Positions 1 through 9,216 are shown, counted from the first letter of the stretch. The stretch: 64,000 nucleotides of DNA from Clostridia bacterium (GCA_017516965.1 JAFXAP010000003.1:21113-85112); one strand, 5' to 3'. Numbers and translations: made by a program. The notes: a model not told the origin generated them from the letters alone.

Positions 1-1941
1 GATGTCGAAGTCGATGAAATCAAGCGCCTTTTTGGTGATGACGTTGCATTGCTTGTTGACGGTGTTACTAAAATAGGTCGTTTGTCGATAACCTCGAAAG
101 AGCAGCAACAGGCCGAAAGCCTTAGAAAGATGCTCATTGCTATGGGTAAGGATGTTCGAGTAATTATTATTAAACTTGCCGACCGCCTTCATAATATGCG
201 CACTTTAGGTGCTATGACCGAGCAAAAGCAACGCGATAAGGCGCTTGAAACCCTCGAGGTTTATGCTCCTATTGCGCATCGTTTGGGTATCAGGCCGGTA
301 AAAGAAGAACTTGAAGATCTGGCTATTAAGCACCTTGACCCGATTGCATATAATGAGATTGAACAACTTTTACAGGTGAGAAAGAATCAGCGTATTCAGA
401 TACTCGATGATATTGAAAAACGCATTGAAACACGTCTTAAAACAGAACTGCCTAATGTAAAAATGGCTTTTCAGGGACGTGTTAAATCCATACACGGTAT
501 TTACCGTAAAATGTATGTTCAAAACCGTGATTTTGATGAAATATATGATGTTTATGCTATTCGTGTAATTACAAATAATGTGGCTGACTGTTACAATATT
601 TTGGGTATTATGCACGATATGTTCCGTCCTATTCCTAACAGGTTTAAGGATTATATTTCTACACCTAAACCTAATATGTATCAATCGCTTCACACAACCG
701 TTATAAGCCGTGAAGGTATTCCTTTTGAAATACAGATTCGTACATTCGAAATGCACCATACTGCTGAATTCGGTATTGCGGCGCATTGGAAATATAAAGA
801 AGGAATTACCGGCACCGATAAATATATGGAGGATCAACTCGCCTGGATTAGACAGGTGCTTGAAACTTCAGATGTTTCGGGCGATGCTTCTGAGATTGTC
901 AGAACTATTAAGGTTGACTTAAGTCAGGAAGATGTGTTTGCCGTAACACCACGTGGCGACGTAATAAACCTTCCCGTCGGCTCTACTGTAGTTGACTTTG
1001 CTTTTGCTATTCACTCTGCAGTTGGTATAAAAATGGTTGGCGCTAAAGCCGATGGTAAAATTGTTCCTATTAATCACGAAATAAAAACCGGCGAGGTAAT
1101 AGAAATTCTTACCACTAATCAATCAGGCCACGGTCCTAGTCGTGATTGGATGAATATAGCAGTTACCAACTCGGCAAAGGCAAAAATACGTTCTTGGTTC
1201 AAGCGTGAAAAACGCGCCGAAAATATTGAACAAGGCAGAGAAGACCTTGAACGTGAACTTCGCCGAAATAATATCAATTACAGCGAAAAAGAGTATGAAG
1301 AATATATTGATGATTTAGCGCGTCGGATGCGATTTGCTGATGCAGATGAATTTTTTGCCGCAATAGGTTACGGCGGTATTCTTATTTCAAAGATACTTCC
1401 TCGTATAAGAGAAGATTATACTAAGCGTAATAATGCTGCGAAAACGGTAGAAATTAAAACCTTAGCACCCAGAAAGCAAACATCTTCAGAGGGCGTAATC
1501 GTCGAGGGAATTGACAACTGTCTTGTAAAACTTTCAAAATGTTGCGCTCCGCTTCCGGGCGACGATATTATTGGCTTCATAACTCGAGGACACGGTGTTT
1601 CTATACACAAATGTGATTGTAGTAACGTTCCAGCGGATTTGCACAACTGCGCAGAACCTGACCGATGGGTAAACGCTCATTGGGACAACGTACAAAGTGA
1701 AAGTTTCACATCTACGTTACAAATATCGGCAATCGACCGTGAAGGTCTTGTAGGTGATGTTATGAACACGGCGTATAATATGCGTCTTGCTGTTCATCAG
1801 ATTAATGCGCGTCAACTTAAAGGCGGTAACAGCGTAATACATCTTACAATAAGCGCCGAAAGCGTTGAACATTTGCGTAGTATAATAACACGCATTGAAA
1901 AAATCTCAGGCGTATTCAGTGTAGAAAGAGTAGGTCAGTAA
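1..1941 (+). CDS. relA: Bifunctional (p)ppGpp synthetase/hydrolase Rel, 5' end cut by window edge
   Basis: The open frame starts at base 1 without a start codon, so the first ~90 residues of a usual ~730-residue Rel are missing. Visible in order: the end of the HD hydrolase domain (FGDDVALLVDGVTK, then KLADRLHNMRTL), the RelA_SpoT synthetase domain (about 450-880 bp) containing RFKDYISTPKPN and EIQIRT, a TGS domain (DVFAVTPRGDVINLPVGSTV, about 930-1110 bp), and a C-terminal ACT domain (ISAIDREGLVGDV). The RFKD charge motif is the one known from bifunctional Rel enzymes rather than the EFDD of synthetase-only RelA. It should make and degrade the stringent-response alarmone in the cytoplasm. 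The stop codon abuts the ATG of dtd, a common rel-dtd arrangement in Firmicutes. Confidence 0.95.
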   Translation, partial: DVEVDEIKRLFGDDVALLVDGVTKIGRLSITSKEQQQAESLRKMLIAMGKDVRVIIIKLADRLHNMRTLGAMTEQKQRDKALETLEVYAPIAHRLGIRPVKEELEDLAIKHLDPIAYNEIEQLLQVRKNQRIQILDDIEKRIETRLKTELPNVKMAFQGRVKSIHGIYRKMYVQNRDFDEIYDVYAIRVITNNVADCYNILGIMHDMFRPIPNRFKDYISTPKPNMYQSLHTTVISREGIPFEIQIRTFEMHHTAEFGIAAHWKYKEGITGTDKYMEDQLAWIRQVLETSDVSGDASEIVRTIKVDLSQEDVFAVTPRGDVINLPVGSTVVDFAFAIHSAVGIKMVGAKADGKIVPINHEIKTGEVIEILTTNQSGHGPSRDWMNIAVTNSAKAKIRSWFKREKRAENIEQGREDLERELRRNNINYSEKEYEEYIDDLARRMRFADADEFFAAIGYGGILISKILPRIREDYTKRNNAAKTVEIKTLAPRKQTSSEGVIVEGIDNCLVKLSKCCAPLPGDDIIGFITRGHGVSIHKCDCSNVPADLHNCAEPDRWVNAHWDNVQSESFTSTLQISAIDREGLVGDVMNTAYNMRLAVHQINARQLKGGNSVIHLTISAESVEHLRSIITRIEKISGVFSVERVGQ

Positions 1942-2403
1942 ATGAAGGCTGTAGTTCAAAGAGTAAAAAATGCCGATGTTAAGATAGACGGCGCAGTAGT
2001 TGGCAGTTGCGATACAGGTTATATGGTTTTGTATTGCGCGGTTGAGGGCGATACTCAGCAAGATATTGATTTACTTGCGCGCAAACTCGTAAATCTTCGT
2101 GTTTTTGAAGATGAAAACGGGAAAATGAACAAATCTATACTTGATGTAAACGGTGAAATTTTATGTATTTCTCAGTTTACACTTGCTGCCGATACAAAAA
2201 AGGGAAACCGTCCATCATTTATTAATGCAATGGAACCTGTAACTGCAGAGAATTATTATAATGAATTTTGCGTTGCGCTTAAATCATACGGTGTCAAAAA
2301 TGTGCAAACGGGCGAGTTTGGCGCAGATATGCAGGTATCGCTTGTTAATGATGGCCCAGTTACAATTATTTTAGATACGGACATTTGGAACAAAAAGGGA
2401 TAA
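1942..2403 (+). CDS. dtd: D-aminoacyl-tRNA deacylase
   Basis: 153 residues, the usual Dtd length. Both family signatures are visible: SQFTL at residues 77-81 and NDGPVT at 136-141 (the canonical NxGPVT cross-subunit motif), plus GNRPSF. The enzyme removes D-amino acids mischarged onto tRNA and acts as a dimer in the cytoplasm. The ATG follows the rel stop with no gap, so the two genes are probably translationally coupled. Confidence 0.96.
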   Translation: MKAVVQRVKNADVKIDGAVVGSCDTGYMVLYCAVEGDTQQDIDLLARKLVNLRVFEDENGKMNKSILDVNGEILCISQFTLAADTKKGNRPSFINAMEPVTAENYYNEFCVALKSYGVKNVQTGEFGADMQVSLVNDGPVTIILDTDIWNKKG

Positions 2404-2405
2404 AT

Positions 2406-3026
2406 ATGAAAATAGAAGTATTACTTAAAGGACATCTTGCTACATATGCAAACTGCTACGGAATTCTTACCGATAAAGCGGCAATTGTTGTTGACCCAGG
2501 TGAATGTACTACAAACGTGGCAAATTTTTTAAAACAAAATACTGATAAAACACGACTTATTCTTATAACTCATGCCCATTATGACCATATAGGTGGTGCA
2601 CTGCAGTTAAGAAATGAAACGGCTGTAAAAATAGCTATTGGTAAAAATGAGGAGTTTGCGCTTTCGGATAGGGCGTTTAATTTATCGGGGCGTTTTACTC
2701 CCGCTATACCACCGTTTAATGCTGACTATGTTATTGAGGATGAGGAAGAATTTACGGTAGGTGATATTACCATTAAGGCTTACGAGACTCCCGGTCATAC
2801 AGTTGGCGGTATGTGTTATTTGATAAACGATTGCCTATTTAGCGGTGATATGCTTTTTTATGAAACGGTAGGCCGTGTGGATTTACCCGGTGGAAATGCT
2901 ACCCAAATGCAAGATTCGCTTGATAGAATAATGTGGCTTTTTGACGATGAAATAAAGGTTTATTCCGGTCACGGAGAAGTGACTACCATAGGTCACGAAA
3001 GAAAATACAATCTCTATCTGAGGTAA
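2406..3026 (+). CDS. Metallo-beta-lactamase-fold hydrolase (glyoxalase II-like)
   Basis: 206 residues from ATG 2406. I chose this over an in-frame TTG at 2385 because AAAGGGA (2394-2400) is well placed for 2406. The zinc-binding motif THAHYDH lies at residues 55-61, followed by GHTVGG, SGDMLF and a late GHG, the standard metal-ligand order of the metallo-beta-lactamase superfamily. The nearest well-known relatives are small hydroxyacylglutathione-hydrolase-like proteins (YcbL type), found just after dtd in many Firmicutes. The true substrate is not evident. The gene ends 3 bp before hemZ, so it is in the same operon. Confidence 0.88.
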   Translation: MKIEVLLKGHLATYANCYGILTDKAAIVVDPGECTTNVANFLKQNTDKTRLILITHAHYDHIGGALQLRNETAVKIAIGKNEEFALSDRAFNLSGRFTPAIPPFNADYVIEDEEEFTVGDITIKAYETPGHTVGGMCYLINDCLFSGDMLFYETVGRVDLPGGNATQMQDSLDRIMWLFDDEIKVYSGHGEVTTIGHERKYNLYLR

Positions 3027-3029
3027 AAA

Positions 3030-4502
3030 ATGAAACTATGTAACATAGGTCATACGTTTGACTATGAAATGGAAAAATTAATACGTCTTTTTTTACCCTT
3101 TGAAAAAATAGAGGTATTACATACTGAGTGCGGTGATGACAATTGCGTTGTTTGCAAACTTTTACAACAAGACGACGATGTTATTGCCTATGCAAAACTG
3201 ACGCTTGAGGGTAATTCGGTTGACTCACAATCAAAGATTGATAAAGCCATAACCGATACAAGAAAGGAATCTCAACACGAACTTGGTCGGCAATTGTTTT
3301 TCTGCTTTGAAAAACTTATGGGTTATCGTCCCGATTGGGGCATACTTACAGGTGTGCGACCTGCAAAACTTTTTTCGCGTTATTGTAATCAATACGGAAA
3401 TGATTACGCCGAAAACTTTTTTAAAACTAAGTTTTTGGTAAATGAATCTAAACTTGATTTGTGCAAAATGTCGGTAAAAGGCGAAGAAGAAATTGTTTCT
3501 TTATCAAGCGATAATTCATTTAGTCTTTACATTTCAATTCCTTTTTGTCCAAGCAGATGCTCGTATTGTTCATTTGTATCACATTCAATTGAAAAGGCTC
3601 ATGATATAATACCGCAATACGTTGAACTATTATGTCGTGAAATTGAAGCAACTGCGGTTATTGCTAAAAACTTAAACTTAAAACTCGAAACTGTTTATAT
3701 GGGTGGGGGAACACCTACTACGCTTAGTGCACAGCAGTTAAACAGAGTGCTTGGTGCCATCAGACAAAACTTTGATATGTCAACCGTGCGAGAATTCACA
3801 GTTGAGGCAGGGCGACCTGATACCATTGATTATGACAAATTACTTGTTCTAAAGCAAAATGGCGTTAGCCGAATAAGTATCAATCCTCAAACAATGAATG
3901 ACAGCGTACTGCAGTGTATTGGCAGAAAACATACTGCAAGTGATACTGTTGTCGCGTTTAAACTTGCAAGAGAGATGGGCTTTAATAATATAAATATGGA
4001 TCTTATTGCAGGTCTGCCCAGTGATACTTTTGAAAGTTTTAAAAACACTTTAAATGAAATTTTAAAACTTGACCCTGAAAGTGTAACCGTTCACGCTCTT
4101 TCTATGAAACGCGCTTCAACACTTAATACAAACGGTCAGCACGAGCAAATAAAACTTGAAAGCGAAGCCGCAAAAATGGTTGAATTTTCACGTGATGCGC
4201 TTCAAAGCAGCGAAATACTGCCATACTATATGTATAGACAAAGTAAAACGGTTGGTAACCTTGAAAATGTGGGCTATGCAAAAAAAGGCTTCGAGGGACT
4301 TTATAACGTTTATATTATGGATGAAACACACACTATTCTTGCGTGTGGCGCATCGGCTGTTACCAAATTAAAAGACAACACTCAAAAAAACATTAAAAGA
4401 ATATTTAATTACAAATATCCGTATGAATATATCAGCGGGTTCAAAGAAATTATGTCTCGCAAAACAGAAATAGGTGAGTTTTATGATAAACACTTTAAAT
4501 GA
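3030..4502 (+). CDS. hemZ: Radical SAM coproporphyrinogen III dehydrogenase-like protein HemZ
   Basis: 490 residues. The radical SAM cluster motif CPSRCSYC (CxxxCxxC) is at about residues 173-180, followed by GGGTPTTL and AGLPSDT, as in the HemN/HemZ family. The ~170-residue N-terminal extension with LTGVRPAKLF is characteristic of HemZ in Clostridia. HemN-like enzymes carry out oxygen-independent decarboxylation of coproporphyrinogen III; no other heme gene is in the window, so the physiological role here is uncertain. The last 20 bp overlap the following kinase gene. Confidence 0.88.
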   Translation: MKLCNIGHTFDYEMEKLIRLFLPFEKIEVLHTECGDDNCVVCKLLQQDDDVIAYAKLTLEGNSVDSQSKIDKAITDTRKESQHELGRQLFFCFEKLMGYRPDWGILTGVRPAKLFSRYCNQYGNDYAENFFKTKFLVNESKLDLCKMSVKGEEEIVSLSSDNSFSLYISIPFCPSRCSYCSFVSHSIEKAHDIIPQYVELLCREIEATAVIAKNLNLKLETVYMGGGTPTTLSAQQLNRVLGAIRQNFDMSTVREFTVEAGRPDTIDYDKLLVLKQNGVSRISINPQTMNDSVLQCIGRKHTASDTVVAFKLAREMGFNNINMDLIAGLPSDTFESFKNTLNEILKLDPESVTVHALSMKRASTLNTNGQHEQIKLESEAAKMVEFSRDALQSSEILPYYMYRQSKTVGNLENVGYAKKGFEGLYNVYIMDETHTILACGASAVTKLKDNTQKNIKRIFNYKYPYEYISGFKEIMSRKTEIGEFYDKHFK

Positions 4503-5409
4503 GATTAATAAATTCGCAAAAGATACTCCAAAAGAATTTATTCGTATGTGCAATGATGAGTATATAAAAAATATAACGGATATAGCCAGACAAATTGAAA
4601 GCAATGATGACATAAAAATAGTCGCAATTGCAGGTCCGTCAGGTTCAGGAAAGACAACCACGGCGCACATATTACAGGACAAATTAGAAAATCTTGGTGA
4701 GACTACTTCGGTTGTATCTCTTGACGACTTTTATCTTCCTACTGACAAGCTACCCTTGCTACCTGATGGTAGTTTAGATATAGAATCGGTAAACGCGCTT
4801 GATATATCACTTATTAAGGATTGCTTTACACAAATAATCAAAAATGGGAAAGCAAATTTACCCAAATATGATTTTAAAACAAAAAATCAAATACTTAACG
4901 CTAATCCTATAGATATAGGCGATCACGGTATTATAATTGTCGAGGGACTTCACGCTATGAATCCGCTTATTGCTGATTTGGTACCAAGAGAAAACATCTT
5001 AAAGATATATATAAGCGTAAACCGTTCTGTCGATGATGATAACGGTGTGCAGATGCTATCCAGCCGACAGATAAGACTTATTCGCAGAGTGCTTCGCGAT
5101 GATCGATTCAGAGGCGCTACCGCAACCGAAACACTACACCTTTGGAACAATGTGATAGAAGGTGAAAGAAAGTATCTATACTGTTTTAAAGATACGGCTG
5201 ATATTCAGCTCGTTACCTTCCATCCGTATGAATTGGGTGTTTACCGTGAACGTTTTGGCAAAATGCGAAATACCGTTAATAAAAATGCTCCTTGCTATGA
5301 TTATTTTATTAAAACCGCAAATGCGCTTGAACGTTTTGACGCTATTGATAATAACTTAGTTCCAAAAAATTCGCTTATTCGTGAATTTATAGGCGATCTT
5401 GAACTGTAA
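4483..5409 (+). CDS. Uridine kinase / phosphoribulokinase-family nucleoside kinase
   Basis: 308 residues from ATG 4483, with AGGTGAG at 4472-4478; an in-frame GTG at 4474 is less likely. The P-loop GPSGSGKT is at residues 51-58, followed by SLDDFYLP, typical of the uridine kinase/PRK family, with an IVEGLHAMNP strand further on. At 308 residues it is longer than a plain Udk (~210), and it lacks the N-terminal TGS-like domain carried by many clostridial nucleoside kinases of this type. Nucleoside phosphorylation is inferred from the family; the exact substrate is unknown. It overlaps hemZ by 20 bp. Confidence 0.82.
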   Translation: MINTLNEINKFAKDTPKEFIRMCNDEYIKNITDIARQIESNDDIKIVAIAGPSGSGKTTTAHILQDKLENLGETTSVVSLDDFYLPTDKLPLLPDGSLDIESVNALDISLIKDCFTQIIKNGKANLPKYDFKTKNQILNANPIDIGDHGIIIVEGLHAMNPLIADLVPRENILKIYISVNRSVDDDNGVQMLSSRQIRLIRRVLRDDRFRGATATETLHLWNNVIEGERKYLYCFKDTADIQLVTFHPYELGVYRERFGKMRNTVNKNAPCYDYFIKTANALERFDAIDNNLVPKNSLIREFIGDLEL

Positions 5410-5424
5410 TCAGGAGGTATAAAA

Positions 5425-5709
5425 ATGGGATTTTTAGAAGATGCTATTATTAAAACAAAAGAGGCTTTTGATATTGCTTGTAAAAAAACCGACGAGGTTG
5501 TAAGCGTAGAAAAGTTAAAATTCAATATTTCTACCATTAAAAAGAATCGTGAAAAAGAGTATGTAGAACTCGGTAAAATTTATTTTGAAAAGATTAAAGA
5601 TAGCACTGAGTTAAATGAAGATGAGCAAAAAATAGTTAACGGAATAATTAAAAAGAATGCCGAGATTGAAGAGCTAAACAGAGAAATCTCTAATTATAAG
5701 AACAACTAA
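5425..5709 (+). CDS. Small charged helical protein of unknown function
   Basis: 94 residues with a good RBS (AGGAGGT, 5412-5418) ahead of ATG 5425. The protein is rich in Lys and Glu and looks almost entirely alpha-helical, with coiled-coil-like stretches around residues 30-90. No signal peptide, membrane segment or cysteine cluster is seen. It resembles the N-terminal helical part of small clostridial proteins that otherwise end in a zinc ribbon, but the ribbon is absent here. Position between the kinase and the nucleosidase suggests cotranscription. No function can be assigned. Confidence 0.75.
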   Translation: MGFLEDAIIKTKEAFDIACKKTDEVVSVEKLKFNISTIKKNREKEYVELGKIYFEKIKDSTELNEDEQKIVNGIIKKNAEIEELNREISNYKNN

Positions 5710-5729
5710 TGTAAAATCAAGGTGAAAAA

Positions 5730-6431
5730 ATGAAGAATGTTAAAATAGGCATTGTTGTTGCCGACTATGATGAATATGCTCCTTTGGTAGAGGCTGTTGA
5801 TTGTTTGTCTGTAAAAGAGTACAAATACTTTAATCGCAAGGCAATTGAGTTTAATATAAAAGACGTAAGTGTAATATGTATAAACTGCGGCATAGGAAAG
5901 GTTAACGCGGCAACGGCTGCAACGCATCTTGCTGATATAGGTTGTACATATATTTTGAACTACGGACTCTCCGGTGGAATAAGTCGTGTGCGCCGTGGCG
6001 AAATTGTGTTGCCTGATAAATTTTTAGAGCACGATTTTGACCTTACCGGCATTGGTTATAAACCTTGTGAAAAACCGTCGCAAAAATATATCTATGAAGC
6101 CGATGAACTACTTTTAAAAGCGGCACAGTCAGCAATTGGCAAGTGTGAACACGGTACCGCTGTTTGTGGTGACAGATTTGTATGTAGCGCCACCGATCGT
6201 GACTTTTTGCGAGACACATTTGACGCTACCACCTGTGATATGGAAACAGCGGCAATAGCCAGTGTGTGCGATATGGCAAACATACCGTTTTTAAGTTTAC
6301 GTCGCGTGTCAGATGACGCGGGGGACGACGCCTATTCAAACTATAATGAAATGAACCTTTTAGAAGGACAAACCCTTTCGCAAATCTTTTTAAAGGTTCT
6401 CAATGCTTTGTGTGATGAGGTGAGTATATAA
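5730..6431 (+). CDS. 5'-methylthioadenosine/S-adenosylhomocysteine nucleosidase family protein
   Basis: 233 residues. The phosphorylase/nucleosidase fold is shown by NCGIGKVNAA (52-61), NYGLSGGI (77-84) and the MTAN-type triad candidates E15, E172 (in CDMETAA) and D195 (in RRVSDDAG), matching the spacing of Pfs E12/E174/D197. Such enzymes release adenine from methylthioadenosine or S-adenosylhomocysteine for methionine and AI-2 metabolism. The sequence departs from classical Pfs elsewhere, so another purine-nucleoside substrate is possible. Its TAA shares one base with the ATG of the next gene (TAATG at 6429-6433). Confidence 0.85.
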   Translation: MKNVKIGIVVADYDEYAPLVEAVDCLSVKEYKYFNRKAIEFNIKDVSVICINCGIGKVNAATAATHLADIGCTYILNYGLSGGISRVRRGEIVLPDKFLEHDFDLTGIGYKPCEKPSQKYIYEADELLLKAAQSAIGKCEHGTAVCGDRFVCSATDRDFLRDTFDATTCDMETAAIASVCDMANIPFLSLRRVSDDAGDDAYSNYNEMNLLEGQTLSQIFLKVLNALCDEVSI

Positions 6432-8128
6432 TGCAACAAAACAAAAGAAAGCAACAAAGTTTTCAGTATGGCGCAATGATACTTCTGTGCTCTACTATGC
6501 TTGTTAAAATTATAGGCGCAATATTTAAAATACCCATAGCAAGACTTTGGACCGATGATGGTTTTGGATGCTTTGATTCGGCATATCAATTATTTACTCC
6601 AATTTACACATTGGCTATGGCGGGATTGCCTATTGCCATATCAAGAATAGTGGCAACACACACCAAAAATGGCAGATATAATGATGTAAAAGGAACCTTT
6701 AAAGTAGCAAAAAGACTGTTTATGGTAACAGGGCTTAGTGGTTTTATCATTATGTTGCTGTTAAGTTTTCCGTTCGTTAAATATACCGATGCTTCGGGCG
6801 AGTCGATTTACAGCATTTTTGCAATTGCGCCGGCACTGTTTTTCTGTTGCATTATGTCGGCATATCGCGGTTATTATGAAGGGCTTAGAAATATGTATCC
6901 TACCGCGATATCTGATATTATAGAGGCTCTTGGTAAACTTATATTGGGTTACGGCTTTGCATATATCATTATGAAACTTACCGGCAGATATGAACTGTCG
7001 GCGGCAGGCGCAATGCTTGGTATAGTAATGGGCGGAGTAGCTTCGGCGGCCTTTTTGAGTTTAAGACATAAATTAAAGGGCGACGGTATTACTGGTGAAG
7101 AATTGGCTGCAGCCCCTGCGGCTGAAAGTGACAAAACGTTGGCGAAAGCTCTTATTGCTATTGCTATACCTGTAGTACTGGCTTCTTTGGCAAATAGTTT
7201 CTCTTCTCTGGCAGATACTTTTTTTGTTAAAGGACAACTTACACAAATGATGGGTGAACATGCAGATACCATAAGAAGTATGTACTCTGCTTCCATCGCA
7301 GAACGCGATCTCATTGCATCAAAGGCGGGTGAGGCGGCGCTTACTAATGCGCAAATACCCAACTTCTTATTCGGTGTTCGAGGAAAAGCATTTACATTGT
7401 ACAACCTCGTACCTTCGATAACTTCAATTCTTGGTGTTAGCGCCTTGCCTGTAATAACATCAGCCTGGACAAAAAGAGATTTAAAAACTGTGAAGCAAAA
7501 TGTTGAGTCAACACTTAAGCTTACAGCCATCATAACAATGCCTATAGGCTTTGGATTTTTGTCGCTGGGTAACGAAATAATGAATTTGCTTTATAATACT
7601 GCGGCATCGGTTGAAATAGGCGGAACAATGTTGCGTATTTACGGTGTCACCGCAATTTTTGCAGGTCTTGCCATACCAATGACCAGCATCCTACAGGCAA
7701 TTGGTAAAGAAAAAATTTCACTTAGAAATGTGGCAATTGGTGCTGCAATTAAAGTTGTGGTGAATTTCATTTTGGTTGGAATACCTACCATCAATATTCG
7801 CGGCGCCGCTGTGGGAACAATGGCATGTTTCTTGTTTATCTTTACTGCAAATTTACTTTCACTAATTAAATATACGGGTGTTAAACCTAACCTTTGGCAA
7901 AATGTTTTAAAGCCGTTTATATCAGCATTTGCATGCGGACTTTCTACCGTTATTTTAAATTTAAACTTTATGGGTAGAATAGGTACCGTGCTTGAAATTG
8001 CCGTAGCGGCAGTTGTATATTTTGTAGTTCTTATACTATTAAATACCTTTGAGGCTGAGGATGTAATAACATTGCCTAAGGGCGATAAGATTCTAAAATT
8101 GTTTACAAAACTTAAAATAATCAGATAA
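6431..8128 (+). CDS. MOP-superfamily flippase, SpoVB/MurJ-like polysaccharide exporter
   Basis: 565 residues with about 14 hydrophobic segments spread over the length, the layout of the oligosaccharidyl-lipid flippase family. Early segments (CSTMLVKIIGAIFKIPIARL, YQLFTPIYTLAMAGLPIAIS) match the SpoVB/YtgP style of Firmicutes. A ~70-residue extracytoplasmic loop lies near residues 265-320. Known members flip lipid-linked cell wall or spore cortex precursors across the membrane. Several paralogues are usual per genome, so it should not be called spoVB itself. Translation is coupled to the preceding gene by a one-base overlap. Confidence 0.86.
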   Translation: MQQNKRKQQSFQYGAMILLCSTMLVKIIGAIFKIPIARLWTDDGFGCFDSAYQLFTPIYTLAMAGLPIAISRIVATHTKNGRYNDVKGTFKVAKRLFMVTGLSGFIIMLLLSFPFVKYTDASGESIYSIFAIAPALFFCCIMSAYRGYYEGLRNMYPTAISDIIEALGKLILGYGFAYIIMKLTGRYELSAAGAMLGIVMGGVASAAFLSLRHKLKGDGITGEELAAAPAAESDKTLAKALIAIAIPVVLASLANSFSSLADTFFVKGQLTQMMGEHADTIRSMYSASIAERDLIASKAGEAALTNAQIPNFLFGVRGKAFTLYNLVPSITSILGVSALPVITSAWTKRDLKTVKQNVESTLKLTAIITMPIGFGFLSLGNEIMNLLYNTAASVEIGGTMLRIYGVTAIFAGLAIPMTSILQAIGKEKISLRNVAIGAAIKVVVNFILVGIPTINIRGAAVGTMACFLFIFTANLLSLIKYTGVKPNLWQNVLKPFISAFACGLSTVILNLNFMGRIGTVLEIAVAAVVYFVVLILLNTFEAEDVITLPKGDKILKLFTKLKIIR

Positions 8129-8195
8129 CGTTGGTAAAATTATACAAATTTATGCATAAATGTTTGCATATTTTTAATAAATCTATTAAAATCAG

Positions 8196-8223
8196 TTGAT
8201 TTTTTTGAAAGATAAGGTATAAT
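8196..8223 (+). promoter_or_regulatory. Sigma-A-type promoter for HU gene
   Basis: TTGATT at 8196-8201 and TATAAT at 8218-8223 with a 16-bp spacer, in the 186-bp gap upstream of the HU gene. The rest of the gap is A/T-rich with no further structure that I can see. Confidence 0.7.
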
Positions 8224-8314
8224 TATTAAAGACGTTTGAAATGTTTTTTTGAACGATTGCAACTCAAGTGTAAAACACTTTAAGAAAACAAAAATATTCA
8301 GGAGGGTTCAAATT

Positions 8315-8587
8315 ATGAACAAAACAGAATTAGTAGCAGCAGTTGCAGAAAAGGCAGGACTTTCTAACAAAGATGCAGCAAAGGCAGTAGCAGCAGTTTT
8401 CGATGCTATCGCAGATACTCTTAAGGCAGGCGACAAGGTAGCTCTCGTTGGCTTTGGTACATTCTCAGTTAAAGAGCGCGCTGCTCGCGAAGGTATTAAT
8501 CCTCTTACTAAAGAGAAGATTAAGATCGCTGCTTCAAAAGCACCTGCATTCAAGGCTGGTAAAGCTCTTAAAGACGCTATCAACTAA
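8315..8587 (+). CDS. hup: DNA-binding protein HU
   Basis: 90 residues from ATG 8315 with AGGAGGG at 8300-8306. The frame is open further upstream but the RBS and HU homology fix this start. Typical HU features: [17 protein letters not shown], the DNA-intercalating arm region [20 protein letters not shown], and a C-terminal [12 protein letters not shown]. It binds and bends DNA as a dimer in the nucleoid. It has its own promoter and is followed by a strong terminator, so it is probably mainly monocistronic. Confidence 0.97.
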   Translation: MNKTELVAAVAEKAGLSNKDAAKAVAAVFDAIADTLKAGDKVALVGFGTFSVKERAAREGINPLTKEKIKIAASKAPAFKAGKALKDAIN

Positions 8588-8606
8588 TATAACATTAGTA
8601 AATGAT

Positions 8607-8636
8607 GAGCCGCCGTTTTGGCGGCTCGTAATTTTT
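8607..8636 (+). terminator. Rho-independent terminator after HU
   Basis: Perfect stem GAGCCGCC (8607-8614) / GGCGGCTC (8620-8627) with loop GTTTT, followed by GTAATTTTTT. Confidence 0.88.
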
Positions 8637-8655
8637 TAAAAAGGTAAAACAACTT

Positions 8656-8898
8656 ATGAGACTTGATAAATATTTAAAGGTGTCACGCATTATAAAACGT
8701 CGCACTATTGCAAACGAAGCTTGTGATGCGGGTAGAGTTACGGTTAACGGCCGTGTAGCAAGAGCTTCTCTTGATATAAAAGCAAACGATATTATAGAAA
8801 TATCGTTTGGCTCTAAAAACGTTAAGGTTCAGGTTTTAAATGTGGCTGAAACTGTACGCAAAGATGATGCTGAAAACCTTTATAAAATAATAGAATAA
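8656..8898 (+). CDS. rqcP: S4-domain RNA-binding protein RqcP (YabO/Hsp15 family)
   Basis: 80 residues consisting of one S4 domain: MRLDKYLKVSRIIKRRTIA, then DAGRVTVNGRVA and a DIIEI strand. RqcP works with RqcH on stalled 50S subunits in alanine-tailing ribosome quality control. The gene order rqcP-yabP-yabQ-divIC-yabR matches Bacillus yabO-yabP-yabQ-divIC-yabR, which supports the orthology. Confidence 0.92.
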   Translation: MRLDKYLKVSRIIKRRTIANEACDAGRVTVNGRVARASLDIKANDIIEISFGSKNVKVQVLNVAETVRKDDAENLYKIIE

Positions 8899-8902
8899 GA
8901 TA

Positions 8903-8935
8903 AACACCTCACCAATATATTTTAAGTGAGGTGTT
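8903..8935 (+). promoter_or_regulatory. Intercistronic hairpin covering the yabP ribosome binding site
   Basis: Perfect 10-bp inverted repeat AACACCTCAC (8903-8912) / GTGAGGTGTT (8926-8935), with TTGTTTT after it. The 3' arm contains GAGGTG (8928-8933), the only plausible RBS for yabP. It may be a weak terminator, a translational switch, or both. Confidence 0.65.
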
Positions 8936-8940
8936 TTGTT

Positions 8941-9213
8941 TTGGAAGAAAATATTAATACAGTTCAGAATGTTATTATTGAAAGCAGAAAAAAGTTAAAT
9001 ATTTCGGGTGTTAAAGATGTTTCATCATTTGATGATGAAACTATATTGCTTGATACGGTTTTTGGTAAAATGACCGTAAAGGGTGAAGGTTTGCATATTG
9101 AAAGTTTTAACACAGTAACAGGGGATATTGTCGCAAACGGAAAAATTTATGCAGTAGTTTATATGTCAGACGTAAAAAACTCAGGCGGTTTTTTCTCCAG
9201 ACTTTTTAGATAG
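8941..9213 (+). CDS. yabP: Sporulation protein YabP
   Basis: 90 residues from TTG 8941, seven bases after GAGGTG. A GTG at 8926 in the same frame would lie inside the hairpin arm and lacks an RBS. The family core is clear: ESRKKLNISGVKDVSSFDD, then MTVKGEGLHIESFN. YabP is expressed in the mother cell under sigma-E in Bacillus and is needed for sporulation; its biochemical role is not known. It lies 3 bp from yabQ. Confidence 0.9.
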   Translation: MEENINTVQNVIIESRKKLNISGVKDVSSFDDETILLDTVFGKMTVKGEGLHIESFNTVTGDIVANGKIYAVVYMSDVKNSGGFFSRLFR

Positions 9214-9216
9214 ATT

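Noticed and set aside
370-837. 155-residue minus-strand frame inside rel
   Set aside because: Lies entirely within a conserved rel domain and has no ribosome binding site or family features.
6949-7533. 194-residue minus-strand frame inside the flippase gene
   Set aside because: Antisense of a hydrophobic coding region, with low-complexity Ser/Ala content and no start signal.
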